Shown here in pieces: positions 34,610 through 45,328 of a DNA stretch of 64,000 nucleotides; positions within the stretch are counted from its first letter, which is position 1; every line of letters starts with the position of its first letter. Position numbers and translations under genes: made by a program. The notes beneath the pieces were generated by a model. The model made no database searches. It had not been told where the DNA came from and saw nothing but the letters and a program-made list of their open reading frames with translations. Origin of the DNA: Macrothele yani (Eukaryota > Arthropoda > Arachnida > Araneae > Macrothelidae); contig CM077006.1 in NCBI GenBank assembly GCA_039090855.1, positions 47,811,336-47,875,335 on the forward strand, read 5' to 3'.

Positions 34610-34837
34610 AAAGAACAATAAAAGTTGATATTTTTGAATCCTAAAGTAAAGATCCACTGAGTATACCCAGCAAAAAGTGTGTTGAAGTAAAGTTATACAT
34701 CTCATACAATGGACATTAGGATAATAACATCAACAAAGACCGGAAAACGTGTCGTGAAATGTGTTTCATCGCTAATAAGGAATGCCAAGGTAAGCATTAT
34801 CTTCTAGAATATTGTACAAGTTATAAACAACAATGCA

Positions 34838-35666
34838 GTACATCAAGAATAAATATCCAGAGGTTGTAAAGGTTCACTATTTTACAGATGGGTGTGCAGC
34901 ACAATATAAAAATCGCAAGAATTTTTTGAATTTGTGCAAGCATGAAAATGATTTTGCAAAATCTGCATCATGGTCATTTTTTGCTACTAGCCATGTGAAA
35001 TCAGCTTGCGATGGTACTGGTGGTACAGTGAAGCGAATTGTAAGCAGAGCAAGCCTGCAATGACCTATCAAAAATCAAATCACAAAACCGATGGATGCCT
35101 TTAATTTTTGTGTTGCAAACATAAAAAACATTGAGTTCCAATTTATATCAATCAGAGCCGGAAATTGTACAAAACAACCCACGGAAACATTTTTTAGAAA
35201 CATCAGTTATTCCAGGAGTTTTAACTATTTTTGTCCACTTTCATCAAATACCATAGGAATGAAGAAGATAAGTAGAGATGACAAATATTGTTTGATATTT
35301 AACTTCAAAAGTAGCATTGAACTTATAAATCGGCCACAGTTGCACACTCAATGCTATGTAGCATGCATATATGATAACTGATTTTTTGGTATGATCAGTG
35401 ATATTTAAAAGGATGAAGACGTGAAAATTAAGTTTATGCATCCACAAAGTTCTGCAAAGTCATTTTACTGGCCACTTCATGACGATATATGCTTTGTGCC
35501 TATGCAGCAGATATTGTGTACAGTGCAACCCCCAATCATGACAGGCACGTCCCAAGCATATTATTTTCGTAAAGAAGACATGAAAGCTGTTCAGATTAAG
35601 TGTTGTACAGCACAGAAAAGTTCCCTACAGTTAGAAAAACTCCCTCTGAGGCATGCATCGGAATAA
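34838..35666 (+). pseudogene. Transposase-like protein of the long-TIR element, 3' part
   Basis: Continues in the same frame as the 5' part when the PLE and one target duplication are disregarded. It begins QYIKNKYPEVVKVHYFTDG, giving TDGCAAQYKNRKNFLNLCKH, a likely second catalytic aspartate, then FFATSHVKSACDGTGGTVKR. The C-terminal part has CYVACIYDN and KIKFMHPQSSAKSFYWPLHD, followed by DDICFVPMQQILC. Stops occur after RASLQ and near VACIYDN. The last recognisable residues are near 35666. Confidence 0.8.
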
Positions 35667-36107
35667 ACTGTAGAACAGCATCTGTTATATGTGTAACTGA
35701 ATATTATAACATTCAAGCAAGGAATGAATAGCAGCTTAATATTAATATGCAGGTAATTATAACTTATTCCACCATTGATTCAGGATAATGCAAATTGTAG
35801 TTAATTTTTAAAAACAACTGATTTTTTCCGGGTTTTTTTTTACAGCTACTTGAAAAATGGCACTTATTTTAAACAGATGATTTTATTTCTTACACATCTC
35901 TTCAGCTTAATTAACTGTTAATAACAGCATTTATTCATACTGAGCACTGTGGTTACGGGACCAAGCTCCTTATGGATCTTGCGCTTAAATAAAAAATAAA
36001 AAGTATTTAAGTGTTTGGATTTATGAGCCAGCACTGCACTCAGTAACTGTACATGTACACATGTTTTCAACTTAAAAGGTACCATATAATAGACTCCATA
36101 AGTTGAA
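35667..36107. other. 3' untranslated part of the long-TIR element
   Basis: AT-rich; no gene or repeat recognised before the right terminal inverted repeat. Confidence 0.5.
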
Positions 36108-37059
36108 ACAGGATCAGTTTGCTGTTGAACAAGTGGTTAGGCCTAACTTTCGAGTGCTGTATTTCGGAAACTGTGGAATGTGGAAGATAAAAAAATGTGC
36201 AGTGTTTTGCAGCTTTGTTAGGCAAACTTACATGCTAATTTTCAGCAAAATCCAAAATGGTGGGTCAGGTTTATAGAACAAAATGGGTGAACTGTCGAAG
36301 GAGAGCCCTCTATGAAATTCAATGTTTTCAATATGTAGGGACCCTTTTCCATGTGATTCCAAAGTTTCATTCTCCTAAATTCAGTAGCACACAAACTACA
36401 GCATGTTATGTAAAAAGGGGCATGCTACTGCACAGCTACAAAACTGGGTGTTTGGCTAAATTTTGGAATACTGTATTTAAAAAACTATGAGGTTTAAAAA
36501 ACCGAAACTTAGGATTTTCCCATATCTTTATCAGGTATATCCACCTGCCAAGTTTCATTAAAATCTGAGTCAGTGGGTTACATTTTGCAAAAAATATCGG
36601 TGATTTGACTTGGAATGACCCAGGAGCAAGATTTATTCCACAGCTATTATCCTCGTAACTTGACTAAAAATGCTTCTATTGTGACAAAACTTTAGTGTGT
36701 TGTTTCGGAGGTATACTGAACCAATTCTGTTTAATATCATCGAAATGGGTCAAAGGTCAGGGCACAGGAGCGAGGTTTATTTCACAGCCATTATCCTCAT
36801 AACTTGCGTAATGATTTCTGGTATGTTGGAAAGTGTATCACAATCAATGCATTGCATGATTTTACTAACTTGTTATTCTTTAATCTGTGATGGCTGCCCT
36901 GCAACATATTTCTTTCCAAATAAAGTCTACTGAAGTATCCTATTATTCAAGATAGATTCAAAAAGTTCCAGGAATCATCCACAAATGTGGGAATGAAAAA
37001 TTGTGTGGGAGATTTTATCAGTTTCAGGGAGTTGGCAGAGAGCACACCCATGACATTGC

Positions 37060-37225
37060 CTCAGTGATTGGAAAGCTATTTTTTAAAAGTAGCTAGCTAC
37101 TGCTACAACTACATTATTGAAAAAGTAGCTTACTACAGCTACAAACCTTTTTTTCAAAAAAGCAGCTAATTACTCTACTTTTGTAAAAAAAAAAAAAAAA
37201 AAGTTACTTTTGCTACAGTTTAGCT
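37060..37225. repeat. Possible hAT transposon end
   Basis: Begins CAGTGATTGGAAAGCTA and continues with repeated AAAGTAGCT/AGCTAC motifs, a style common at hAT ends. No opposite end or 8-bp duplication was found, so only one end may survive. Confidence 0.35.
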
Positions 37226-37531
37226 ACATTTTCACATTTAGACTTAAATAAAAAGTGCAAATTCTGATAATGGTTTTTCCCTCTACATTCTTGTAAATGT
37301 ATATTCAGAGCCAAATGTAAAGGTAAATTACACAAATAATTTATTTTTGTATTTACCACAGCTGTGGTCATCATATGTAACGTGTTTTAACCCATTCTGT
37401 GGTGTATTATTCCAAGCTAGATAGATTAGCTGCGATACCCAGGGAATTCAATAAAAAACATATCAAGAAATATCTGCAAATTCATTTTCTTTGACTAAAA
37501 GAATTATATCTCACTTCGAACGATCTTCAAC

Positions 37532-37745
37532 GCTGCCCCAGTGGTACAATGGTCTGACAGCTAGATTCTGAGCATTCGTGCTTGATAGGTCAGGTTCGAA
37601 TCCTGGTAAGGTATGGATGTTGTGTTTGTCTCATGGTACTGGCTCTCTCCCTTCCCTGGAACCAGTGACCCCAAATTAGGGATGGGCAACTGCTTATAGC
37701 CAATTCAGTTACTCATGGTGGTTGTTAAACCTCCAAACAAACAAC
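37532..37745 (+). repeat. tRNA-derived SINE, copy 2
   Basis: Same family as 10329-10546. A-box-like CCCCAGTGGTACAATGGTCT, B box GGTTCGAATCC, then TCCCTGGAACCAGTGACCCC and CTGCTTATAGCCAATTCAGT, ending in an A/C-rich tail. More diverged in the A box than the other two copies. Confidence 0.88.
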
Positions 37746-37811
37746 AAATAAAGCAGTATTGAATAAAACTCATATATGCTGTCTTCACAGCCTGACTGAG
37801 ATTTTTCATAC

Positions 37812-40045
37812 ATACATATCACTAAGCTGTTCTCTGAGATTTGGAGGTTAGCTCCTCATGGAAATACAAACTACCAGATAAATTTTTAACAGATTATTTA
37901 CTTACTGTTTCCATATCAAGCTTCTCCATTTACAGAGATCTTGACACACAACTCGGGCGTCACTGACATTCATCACTCAGTGTACACAAGACCTTCTGTA
38001 CTTCATACTCATAATATTTTTCTCATGCAGATACTCCTGAATCTTATCCTCCCATGAATTCCTTTGCCTTCCTTTGCCCTTCCTTCCTGCCACTTGGGCT
38101 AAAAAATTTTTCTTAGTAAGCATCTCATCACTCATTCTTTCAACATAGCCAAACCACCTAAGAATATTAGTCTCCGCCTTGCTAAGAACATTTTGCTTCA
38201 CATTACACAACTACAACACATCTTCATTCTTCACACAATCAGAACGTGTCTTGCCGCAAATCCCCTGTAAGTAACACATTTCTCCAGCACACAAATAACT
38301 CCTATGTTTTTTCTGTATTACCCAGGTTTCACTGCCATACATCAGAGTAGGGTCAATTACAATCTCATACACAGCCATGTGGGACTCTCTTGAGAAACCA
38401 TAATTCCTGTGAAAACCTCCCAGAACAGCCATGACTTCCAATGAAGAATTCACTCGCCTACTAATTTCACCACCCAATTTGTTTTCTCTGTCAAACATGC
38501 TTCCTAAATGCACAAACTCATTCACCTGGTCGGTCAGTGTGCCATTTAGATGTATACTACATTAAGTACTACCAGTTCCTCACTGAAAAACCCTAACTTT
38601 GGTTTTTCCCTGATTTATACTCAGTTTGAATTTCATGCAAACTTCGTACATCTGGGACAACATACCTCTGCAACTCACTTTTGCTCTCTGCCAACAGGAC
38701 AGTGTCATCAGCATACAGCATTCTGCACACACTGATATCACCAGGACATAAACCAGTATTATCTATTTTGGCATTACTCATTCACATGTTCAAAAATATA
38801 TTAAACAGCCATGGTGACATTACACACCCTTGTCTGACTCCTGCACCAATAGAAAACCATTTTGATAAAACACCATTCACTCGTACACGAGCTCTACTGC
38901 CAGCATACATGGCTTGTAGAATATTAAGCAGATTCCCAGTAACACCATATTTATTTAATACCTTCCACGAAAGTGTCTTATTTACTCGGTCATAAGCTTT
39001 CTCTAAATCTATGAAGGAAGCAAAAGCTTTCTTACCAACAGCCAGATACTTTTCAATCATCATGCGTAATGCAAAAATTTGGTTAGTGCAGCCTTTGCCA
39101 GGCATAAAACCACTCTGAACATCCCATACTTTCTCTGATGTAAGACACTGTACTTTTTAATAATTACCTTACCAAACACTTCCCCTGGCACACTCAGTAG
39201 GCTAATACCACGATAGTTCTTGGAGTCGGTCTGATCCCCTTTTCCTTTATACAAGGGAACAATGATAGCATCTTTCCAATCCCGAGGGATCATTGCTGAG
39301 TCCCAGCACAACTAGCAAATTTCAGTTAACGAGTCAATTACAGAGTCATCACCATATTTCAACATCTCAGCAGTTATGCCATCCACTCCCAAAGCCTTAC
39401 CATTCTGGAGAGATTTTAGAGCTTTACACACCTCTTCTTTTGAGATCCCTCCTGTGCTTCCATCCTTCACTGTGACATCATCTGCTTCTGCCTGTGCCTC
39501 ACCTTTGCTTTCTTGATCTAATAACTCATAGAAGAATTCACCCCATCTTTCACTTGACTAATTGGGCTCCCATATCATTTCCCCAATCTCATTCTTCACA
39601 CAACTTACAACTTTGTTTCCCCTATTTTTCCTGAGTCTCGTGTACTTCCAGAAAGTCTTTCTATCTTTCCAAAAAAGACAATTCATGCCTTTCCACCTTC
39701 ACCTTCCTATCTTTTGCCTTACTCTGGCAAACCAACTTAGCTGCTTCACGCTTCTTACAGCAATATTGATCCACAGAAACTCTTCCTTTTATTGATCTAG
39801 CTTCATCAGGCCATTCGTCCTGATGAAGCTAGGTCAATACCCCGCGAAACCATGGTCGGCTTGAAAAAATAAACATTTGTGACAACTACGTTGTATTATC
39901 TTAGTCTATATATAATCATCACAAGACTATAGTGTTTGAGATAAAGGATCCCCAAATAGGCTTCATTCTTTCTCTTTAATGCCTATTCAATCTCACTATT
40001 CCACCAAGTATCTCCTCTATTGTTACTCACTATAATGATTTTTCA
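37812..40045 (-). pseudogene. Jockey-like LINE, 5'-truncated copy
   Basis: Minus-strand non-LTR retrotransposon encoding a reverse transcriptase. From upstream to downstream: YKGKGDQTDSKNYRGISLLS (near 39230); KGCTNQIFALRMMIEKYLAV; FIDLEKAYDRVN with a catalytic aspartate; GAGVRQGCVMSPWLFNIF; and MLYADDTVLLAESKSEL with the catalytic pair (near 38710). The C-terminal part is ILRWFGYVERMSDEMLTKKN (near 38150). Frames break repeatedly. Homology with the copy at 60587-63705 begins near 40045, so the endonuclease part is missing. A ~155-bp foreign segment interrupts it at 39790-39945. The clade is uncertain. Confidence 0.88.
39790..39945 (+). mobile_element. Short insertion in the LINE with hammerhead-like motif
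   Basis: Absent from the matching place in the other LINE copy (near 62545). It contains a 17-bp-arm hairpin, GATCTAGCTTCATCAGG facing CCTGATGAAGCTAGGTC (one G-T mismatch), followed by CGCGAAACC and CATGGTC. CTGATGA, GAAAC and GTC are in hammerhead order, though stem II has two mismatches. It may be a solo Penelope-type end. No target duplication was confirmed. Confidence 0.5.
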
Positions 40046-40059
40046 GTTAACAATTTTAC

Positions 40060-40785
40060 TAGCTTTCACAATGTAAGTCAAATCAGGTATGCTATTGTAG
40101 GCAGGGCACACTCAGACCAGCTGTTTCAGCGAATTATGCTTCAGGAAATCTGGAAATGTCACATGGTTTGAAGAATATATTATTTTACCACTTTTTAAAA
40201 ATAGTAATATTTGTAGCGTAAGTTTCTACTACAAACTACATTTTTCTATTTGTGGTGTGCTACTGCGACAACTATATCTTTCTATTTGTAGTGATGCTAC
40301 ATGCCATTCTACTTCCAATTGCTGCTTTGTCTGACTACAAGTGGCACCATCCAATTTCCTGGCTATGTAGAGCACTAGTAGTTTCTTTGTTTACTGTGCA
40401 TTTAGTAACATTGCAATTGAAAATGTCAGCAACATGCAAACATCAAATTTTGTGTTTTGCTTTGAAAATCACCATCAGAGATATTATCCATGCTTCAGCA
40501 AACACATAGTGAAATGGCAATGAAGAAATCACAAGTTTACATATGGCATAAGCATTTTGTTGGAAGTTGCACGATTGTTGCTGACGATTCTCACATCCTT
40601 TCAACTGATGAAAAGACTAAGCGTGTATGCAGCATCGTCCAATGAGACTGAAGAAAAACTGTGAAATTATGTCAGAGGTACAAATAGCAGTTGGAAGTGT
40701 TTATAGCATTCTTTGCAATTATTTGAACATATTTTCAACAGGGATGGCCAAACATTTTGGGTCCTGGGGCTACTTTCGGTCTTAG
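40060..40785. other. No gene; one possible hAT end at 40739
   Basis: The phrase CAGGGATGGCCAAACATTTT at 40739 resembles hAT termini, but no partner end or 8-bp duplication was seen. Confidence 0.35.
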
Positions 40786-40789
40786 TACC

Positions 40790-41530
40790 ATACATGAGAT
40801 TCTTCCGCGGATTCGCGGAATTCCGCTTTTTTTGTCATCAGTTGGGCCATTCTCAAGATCAATGCAGAACTGAAGAGAATTTGGGCAGGGGAGTAGTTTT
40901 CCACCTGGGGATGGTATTTCGTCTTTCAAAACTTTTGAAAATGGAAGCTAAACGGAGTGATTTTTCCTGTAATCGTAATTTCGTTTTTCTCACGATGTTA
41001 CCTGTGTCCAGCATTGTTACTAAATATAATTTTATTGCATAATTATATTTAGTAACAATGGATTCGTTTTCCGTTTGAGATGAAATTGTTGTGAGCAACG
41101 ATTTTCGAAAACGGAAGTTAAGACGTCGCAAAGATTTTCTTGTAGTCTTCAGGTATGAGATCCTTCCGTGGATTCGAAGAATTCAGACATTTACGTTACC
41201 ATTTGGGGCATTCTCGAGAACAATGCATAACTGAGCAGAAATTTAGGAGGTGAGGAGGGGGATTCGTTTTCCGTTTGAGATGGAATTCCGCCCTTTGAAA
41301 CTTTCGAAAACGGTAGTTAGACGCAGCGAAGATTTCTCCTGTTATCGTTTTTTTTTTTTCGTTTTTCTCGCGATGTTTCTTCTGCCCAGTATTGCTCTTA
41401 AATATCCTTTTATTCCACAAATACTGCATTTTATCAGCTTAAAAATAGTGAAAACGTTTCCAAAAACAGAAATCGGTTGAAGCAAAGATTTCTCTTATAA
41501 TCACCCCCCCCCGCGATGTCCTCACTATCC
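40790..41530. repeat. Diverged tandem repeat, about 365-bp units
   Basis: Two clear units and a truncated third. Shared segments are TTGGG-CATTCTC-AGA-CAATGCA (40845 and 41205), TTTCGAAAACGG-AGTTA (41110 and 41303), TTCTC-CGATGTT (40987 and 41365) and CAGTATTGCTC/CAGCATTGTTA. A perfect 19-bp-arm hairpin (ATTGTTACTAAATATAATT) lies at 41013-41059. Confidence 0.7.
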
Positions 41531-42629
41531 TGTATTGTTGTTATATATTACTTTCCCCCATAAATGTCTGTACTTAGGCTTTATAAGGGAGGGGAAATTT
41601 ACCAGAAACGGAAGTGACGAAGTTTGGAAATTTGTTAGAATTAATGCATGGTGTTCAAAAGTATTCATATTCTGAAATTTACACCATTGTTCTAAGTAAA
41701 GTAGTGAAAGCTTTGGTATCATACACTCATGGTCCTCAAGATGAAAGTTCTTTCAGCTTCATGGATAAATTATTGTCATCTGAGGGAATAAAAGGGGGGG
41801 ATGAAGTAGAAAAGTGACAATGAAGAAATGGGAAGAGAATGATATCAACAAAAAGAAAAAGTAAGCAAAAGCTGTTGTGCAACTGCAGAGTCAACAAAAG
41901 ACAAATATGGCCATGGAACTTGCTTGGAAGAAAGCACCACAAGAAGAAATTGAACTGTTGTTCTAGCAAGTGCAAAAAAAAAAAAAAAAAAAAGCTTGTA
42001 TTTGAAGCAATATTTTAAAAATAAATTTGTTCTGAATTCAGTAATTTTATATTATGAATACAGTGGTGTGCTCTAAATATTTACATAAATAAATTACAGT
42101 GAACAATTCCATCTTGTTTGTGCTGCGTTATATTCACACTTTCTTGCTGCACGTTCTGATTTTTCACTCGGTTAAAAAGTTCAGCTTTTTTGTTCCTTGG
42201 TCGGTTTCGTGTATGTAGTACACATTGGCAGTCGACTAATAAATGAACTGACGAAATTCGTAGGGGGCGGGGGGGGCTGGCAAGGTCAGCATAATAAGCA
42301 CCACAAAATGAAACAATTACTTATATTTGAAGCATAGAAAATGCATCTAAAACACAAAAAAAAAGTAACTAAAATAAAAAAGGAATAATGAAACTCCTGT
42401 TCAATCAACCTGAAAGAGGAAATGTATTCAAAATAAGAATGGAAAAATTGCAGCAACTGTAACGGAGTGAAAAAGTTGAAAATTTTTTTAAGGCGTAAGT
42501 TCCCTTACATTACTATTTTCCAGGTGTATCTCTTTACAAAAATTAAAATTCCGATAACACGCAAGCTTCCTTTCATAAAACTTGAAACCAAACAAAGTAA
42601 TTAAAATAATAACAGAATAACAATAGTTT
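41531..42629. other. No gene recognised
   Basis: Contains an open stretch at 41614-41817 with no family resemblance I know, an A run (41970-41991) and G or C runs. Nothing else is supported. Confidence 0.4.
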
Positions 42630-42923
42630 TTAATTTTTTGAAATAACATTAAAAAAATAATAAATTTGTCTTTCAGAAGTAGGCGACTTACGCTCATGAA
42701 CTTTAGTCTTTCGAAGTTCACTACCACTTGGAAAAGTCATAGCGAATCTTTTGTAAATGGTTTTAAAATGTCTTCCTACATTCGCTTTCTTAGGCAACGC
42801 AACACAAGAGTTACAAATAAGACAAACACACTTATCTTTAACCATAATAAATAAAAACTCTTCCTCCCATTCACTGTGATAGTGATAAGTTTTTGCTCTC
42901 TTACTTACTAACACCTGTTGCAC
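42630..42923 (-). pseudogene. BED zinc-finger fragment of a hAT-like (GTF2IRD2/ZBED5-type) transposase
   Basis: Encodes YHSEWEEEFLFIMVKDKCVC, then LICNSCVALPKKANVGRHF, ending FPSGSELRKTKVHE. This is the BED-type finger pattern Cys-x2-Cys with a downstream His, as in hAT transposases related to GTF2IRD2 and ZBED5. The catalytic domain is absent downstream, so only an N-terminal fragment remains. It is AT-rich like its surroundings. Confidence 0.7.
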
Positions 42924-43011
42924 TTATATTGGTCAGAGTGTACCGAATAACGCTGAACCACAAACAGCAACAATACACTCCACTGAACAGTAAGTCTACT
43001 GCAACACTGTC

Positions 43012-43052
43012 TTTCTGTGCCGAATCTCCGACTCGCAGATTCGGCACAGAAA
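43012..43052. repeat. Hairpin with 16-17-bp perfect stem
   Basis: CTTTCTGTGCCGAATCT and its reverse complement AGATTCGGCACAGAAAG around the loop CCGACTCGC. It is near the BED fragment, possibly a transposon end or a small inverted duplication. Confidence 0.9.
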
Positions 43053-43351
43053 GATCTCTTTTCCTGCCAATTCTTCTCACTATGAAAATTGAGAAATTTA
43101 ACCAATTTGACTTATGCTCCATATCGACATATAAGCAAAAAATATGGTAAGTTTCCTGGTATGGCAGAATATGACTTTAAAATAGCATGCCAGTTTATAG
43201 AAGAATGTGATTTCAAATGAATTGTTGTCCAACATGAAGATTGGAGTTATATTTGATTAGTGGTTTTGGTAAAAGATGTGGTTGCTAAAAGAAATGCTTA
43301 TTTTGTTGGGCATTGCATATTTTGTTGTACAGTGTAATATTTTTTCTACAG

Positions 43352-43704
43352 GTAACCAACATCACCACTGAATTTCTTGACTGTGAACTTAACTGGCTGA
43401 TAGAAGAGCTTACTGGCATACCAGCATTTATGAATTCTCAGGAGTTAGATTTGAATGCTTTTGGTATGTATGCCATAGAGAAGGATAATCAAAAAGATGC
43501 TGATATTGCAGCTGCAGAGAGGAAGGCCAGGACAATTCTTACAATATGGGCCATTCTGTCAAATCGTATAGTACTTGCAAAGCAACTATGGAAGCATTCC
43601 GATTATCCAATCCACTTGGCTCTTATAATCTCTATGATTCTTCGGAAGTTGCAGTTCTTTGTTAGTGAAATAGGTGAAAAAGAAGAGGCAGAGAAGCAGA
43701 GCAG
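43352..43704 (+). CDS. TRPM-family cation channel, exon C
   Basis: Exon of 353 bases with acceptor TTTTTTCTACAG and donor GCAG/GTTTGC. It starts in phase 0, matching exon B, and ends with two bases of a split codon. It encodes LDCELNWLIEELTG, an acidic linker with DNQKDADIAAAERKA, then RTILTIWAILSNRIVLAKQL and YPIHLALIISMILRKLQFFV. This matches the TRPM block 'ELLIWAVLQNRxxMAxxxWxxxxxPIxxALxxSKLLKEL' that closes the cytoplasmic region before the first transmembrane helix. No stop or frameshift is present. With exons A and B it gives N-to-C order along the + strand. Confidence 0.87.
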
Positions 43705-43858
43705 GTTTGCATTTTTTTTTTCATTTACTCTTTCTTAGTAGAAAAATTCGAATTTAGGATTAATAATATTGCAGAGGTGATAGGCAGCTCTTAATTGTGA
43801 TGCAATGAATATACGTAATGCACTGTCAAATGTCAATGTAATATGAGGGTGACAAGTA

Positions 43859-45146
43859 TTATATGCTTGAATTAATTCCCGCTGTTGCCCAATAGAGCGC
43901 AGCAATGATGCACTGTGACCCTAGCCACATGTGACCTCCCTTGCCTATGCACGTACCGTCCGTAGTCTGGGTGAAGCAGTGTGTGACACGTGATCGGAGG
44001 GCACACTGCACGAGTTTGTATCGCATTCACGATGTCTAGTTTCGTACCAAAAAAGGAGCATTTGTGGGAAGCATTACTCTTCTGCTTTCACCTCAAGAAA
44101 TCTGCAGCGGAAAGTCATCGTTTGCTAGTGCAGGCCTATGAGGAACATGCCTTATCTGAAACAACATGCAGAGAGTGGTTCCAACGCTTCAAAGCCAACG
44201 AATATGCCGTGAAGGACAAAGAGCACCCTGGGCAGCTGAAAAAGTTCGAAGATGGTGCATTGGAGGCCTTATTGGACGAGGATTCGTGTCAGACATTCCA
44301 TGAGTTGTCTGAAACACTACGGGTCGATGAGCCAACGGTTAGCAAACGTTTAAAGGCAGTGGGAATGATCCAGAAGCTCGAAAACTGGATCCCACATGCA
44401 TTGCAGGAAAGCGACATCACCAAACGTGAAACCATGTGTGAATTGCTTCTGCAACAACACAAACAGAAGTCGTTTTTGCATCGAATAGTGACTGGCGATA
44501 AAAAATGGATTCGTTACGACAATCTTAAGCGCAAGAAATCATGAGTTCGTCCCGGCGAACCATCAACCTCCACGCCTAAACGGGACATCCATGGCAGGAA
44601 GGTGATGCTGTGCGTTTGGTGGGATCAAGTCGGTGTTGTGTATTCTGAGCTGCTGTAACCCGGTGAAACCATCAATGCTAAATGGTACTGACATCAATTA
44701 CTCGATGTGAAACATGCACTCGCAGAGAAACGGTCGCAATACGCCAAACGACATGACATGGGTATTCTTCTCCACGACAATGCTAGACCTCATGTCAACA
44801 AATCTGTGAAGGAACTCTTGGAGGCACTTAGCTGGGACGTCTTACCCCAACTGCCTTATTCCCCGGACATTGCTCCCTCGGACTTCCATTTGTTCCGGTC
44901 GCTACAACATGGCCTGCCAGAGCAGCACTTTCTTTCTGTCGTGGATATCAAAAAATGGCTCAATGAATGGTTCACCTCGAAAGAACCTGCATTTTTCTAC
45001 CGTGGAATCCATTTGTTATCCCAACTGTGGGTAAGGGTTGTAGCTGCCAATGGACATGACTTCGAATAGACTATCCTGTACCGTTCTGTGGCAACACACA
45101 GGTGTCTGTGTGGCAAAAAACAGCGGGAATTAATTCAAGCACCTAA
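43859..45146 (+). mobile_element. mariner transposon (DD34D) inserted in Tigger
   Basis: Inverted termini TTA-TGCTTGAATTAATTCCCGC at both ends with TA duplication (43857-43858 and 45147-45148). Length is 1,288 bp, normal for mariner. Disregarding it rejoins the Tigger codons for NA and TCHPH. Confidence 0.95.
44032..45069 (+). pseudogene. mariner transposase with three stop codons
   Basis: A single reading frame of 346 codons from MSSFVPKKEHLWEALLFCFH to NGHDFE, normal mariner length, with no frameshift. The HTH region (SAAESHRLLVQAYEEHALSE, then REWFQRFK) is intact. Catalytic aspartates are present in VTGDKKWIRYDN, LLHDNARPHV and SPDIAPSDFHLF, the last two 34 residues apart (DD34D). In-frame stops lie at 44542 (TGA), 44656 (TAA) and 44689 (TGA), each one transition from a sense codon. 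It is inactive but relatively young. Confidence 0.96.
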
Positions 45147-45328
45147 TAGCATTGCCTAAAAATAAAATTACTTTCCTATTTTGTTCTTTCATTTTGTTGT
45201 TGAACATGTGAAGCCACTCCTCCATTATTTTCGCTGTTATTCACGATTTTCTGTTTGCTTTCCATATCACTGGGAATTTGTTGATGTTGACATTTTAAAA
45301 ACATCTTGGCTTTGTTGCTTTTCCTATC

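Larger units (their letters stand above)
32520..34824 (+). mobile_element. Penelope-like element, 5'-truncated with inverted terminal copy
   Basis: Flanked by an exact 13-bp direct repeat AAACAACAATGCA (32507-32519 and 34825-34837). The right arm (about 34155-34824) reappears inverted on the left (about 32600-33275), leaving an ~80-base unpaired segment next to the left duplication. Between the arms lie reverse transcriptase and GIY-YIG coding remnants. Inverted, 5'-truncated copies are a known feature of Penelope-like elements. Confidence 0.9.
28771..36621 (+). mobile_element. Long-TIR DNA transposon, 4-bp target duplication, uncharacterised transposase family
   Basis: Inverted termini run 28771-29487 and 36108-36621, starting GAGTCATTC and, at the other end read inwards, GGGTCATTC. 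They are flanked by AGGA (28767-28770 and 36622-36625); the uninterrupted R1 copy has this tetranucleotide once. The left terminal repeat has about 220 extra bases (29060-29280). The element encodes a large + strand protein relic with a Cys-rich N-terminus and a TDGCAAQYKNR block. It was later split by a PLE. A 4-bp duplication is known for Sola-type transposons, but the family is not proven. Confidence 0.85.
28435..36885. repeat. R1 interspersed repeat copy 2, split by a transposon
   Basis: Left part 28435-28770 and right part 36622-36885 match consecutive parts of the R1 copy at 777-2190. The first has AACCATAGGTTGAAGAA and GTCAAAGGTCAGGACATA. The second has GGAGGTATACTGAACC, GGTCAGGGCACAGG and GCATTGCATGATTTTACTAA. 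Joining them across the transposon restores the expected order. Confidence 0.85.

Noticed and set aside
36961..37200. Protein-coding potential of GTAGCT-rich sequence
   Set aside because: Low-complexity repeats and stops in all frames; at most one hAT end.
41614..41817. Small + strand gene of 67 codons
   Set aside because: No family resemblance, no splice or promoter support, and surrounded by decayed repeats.
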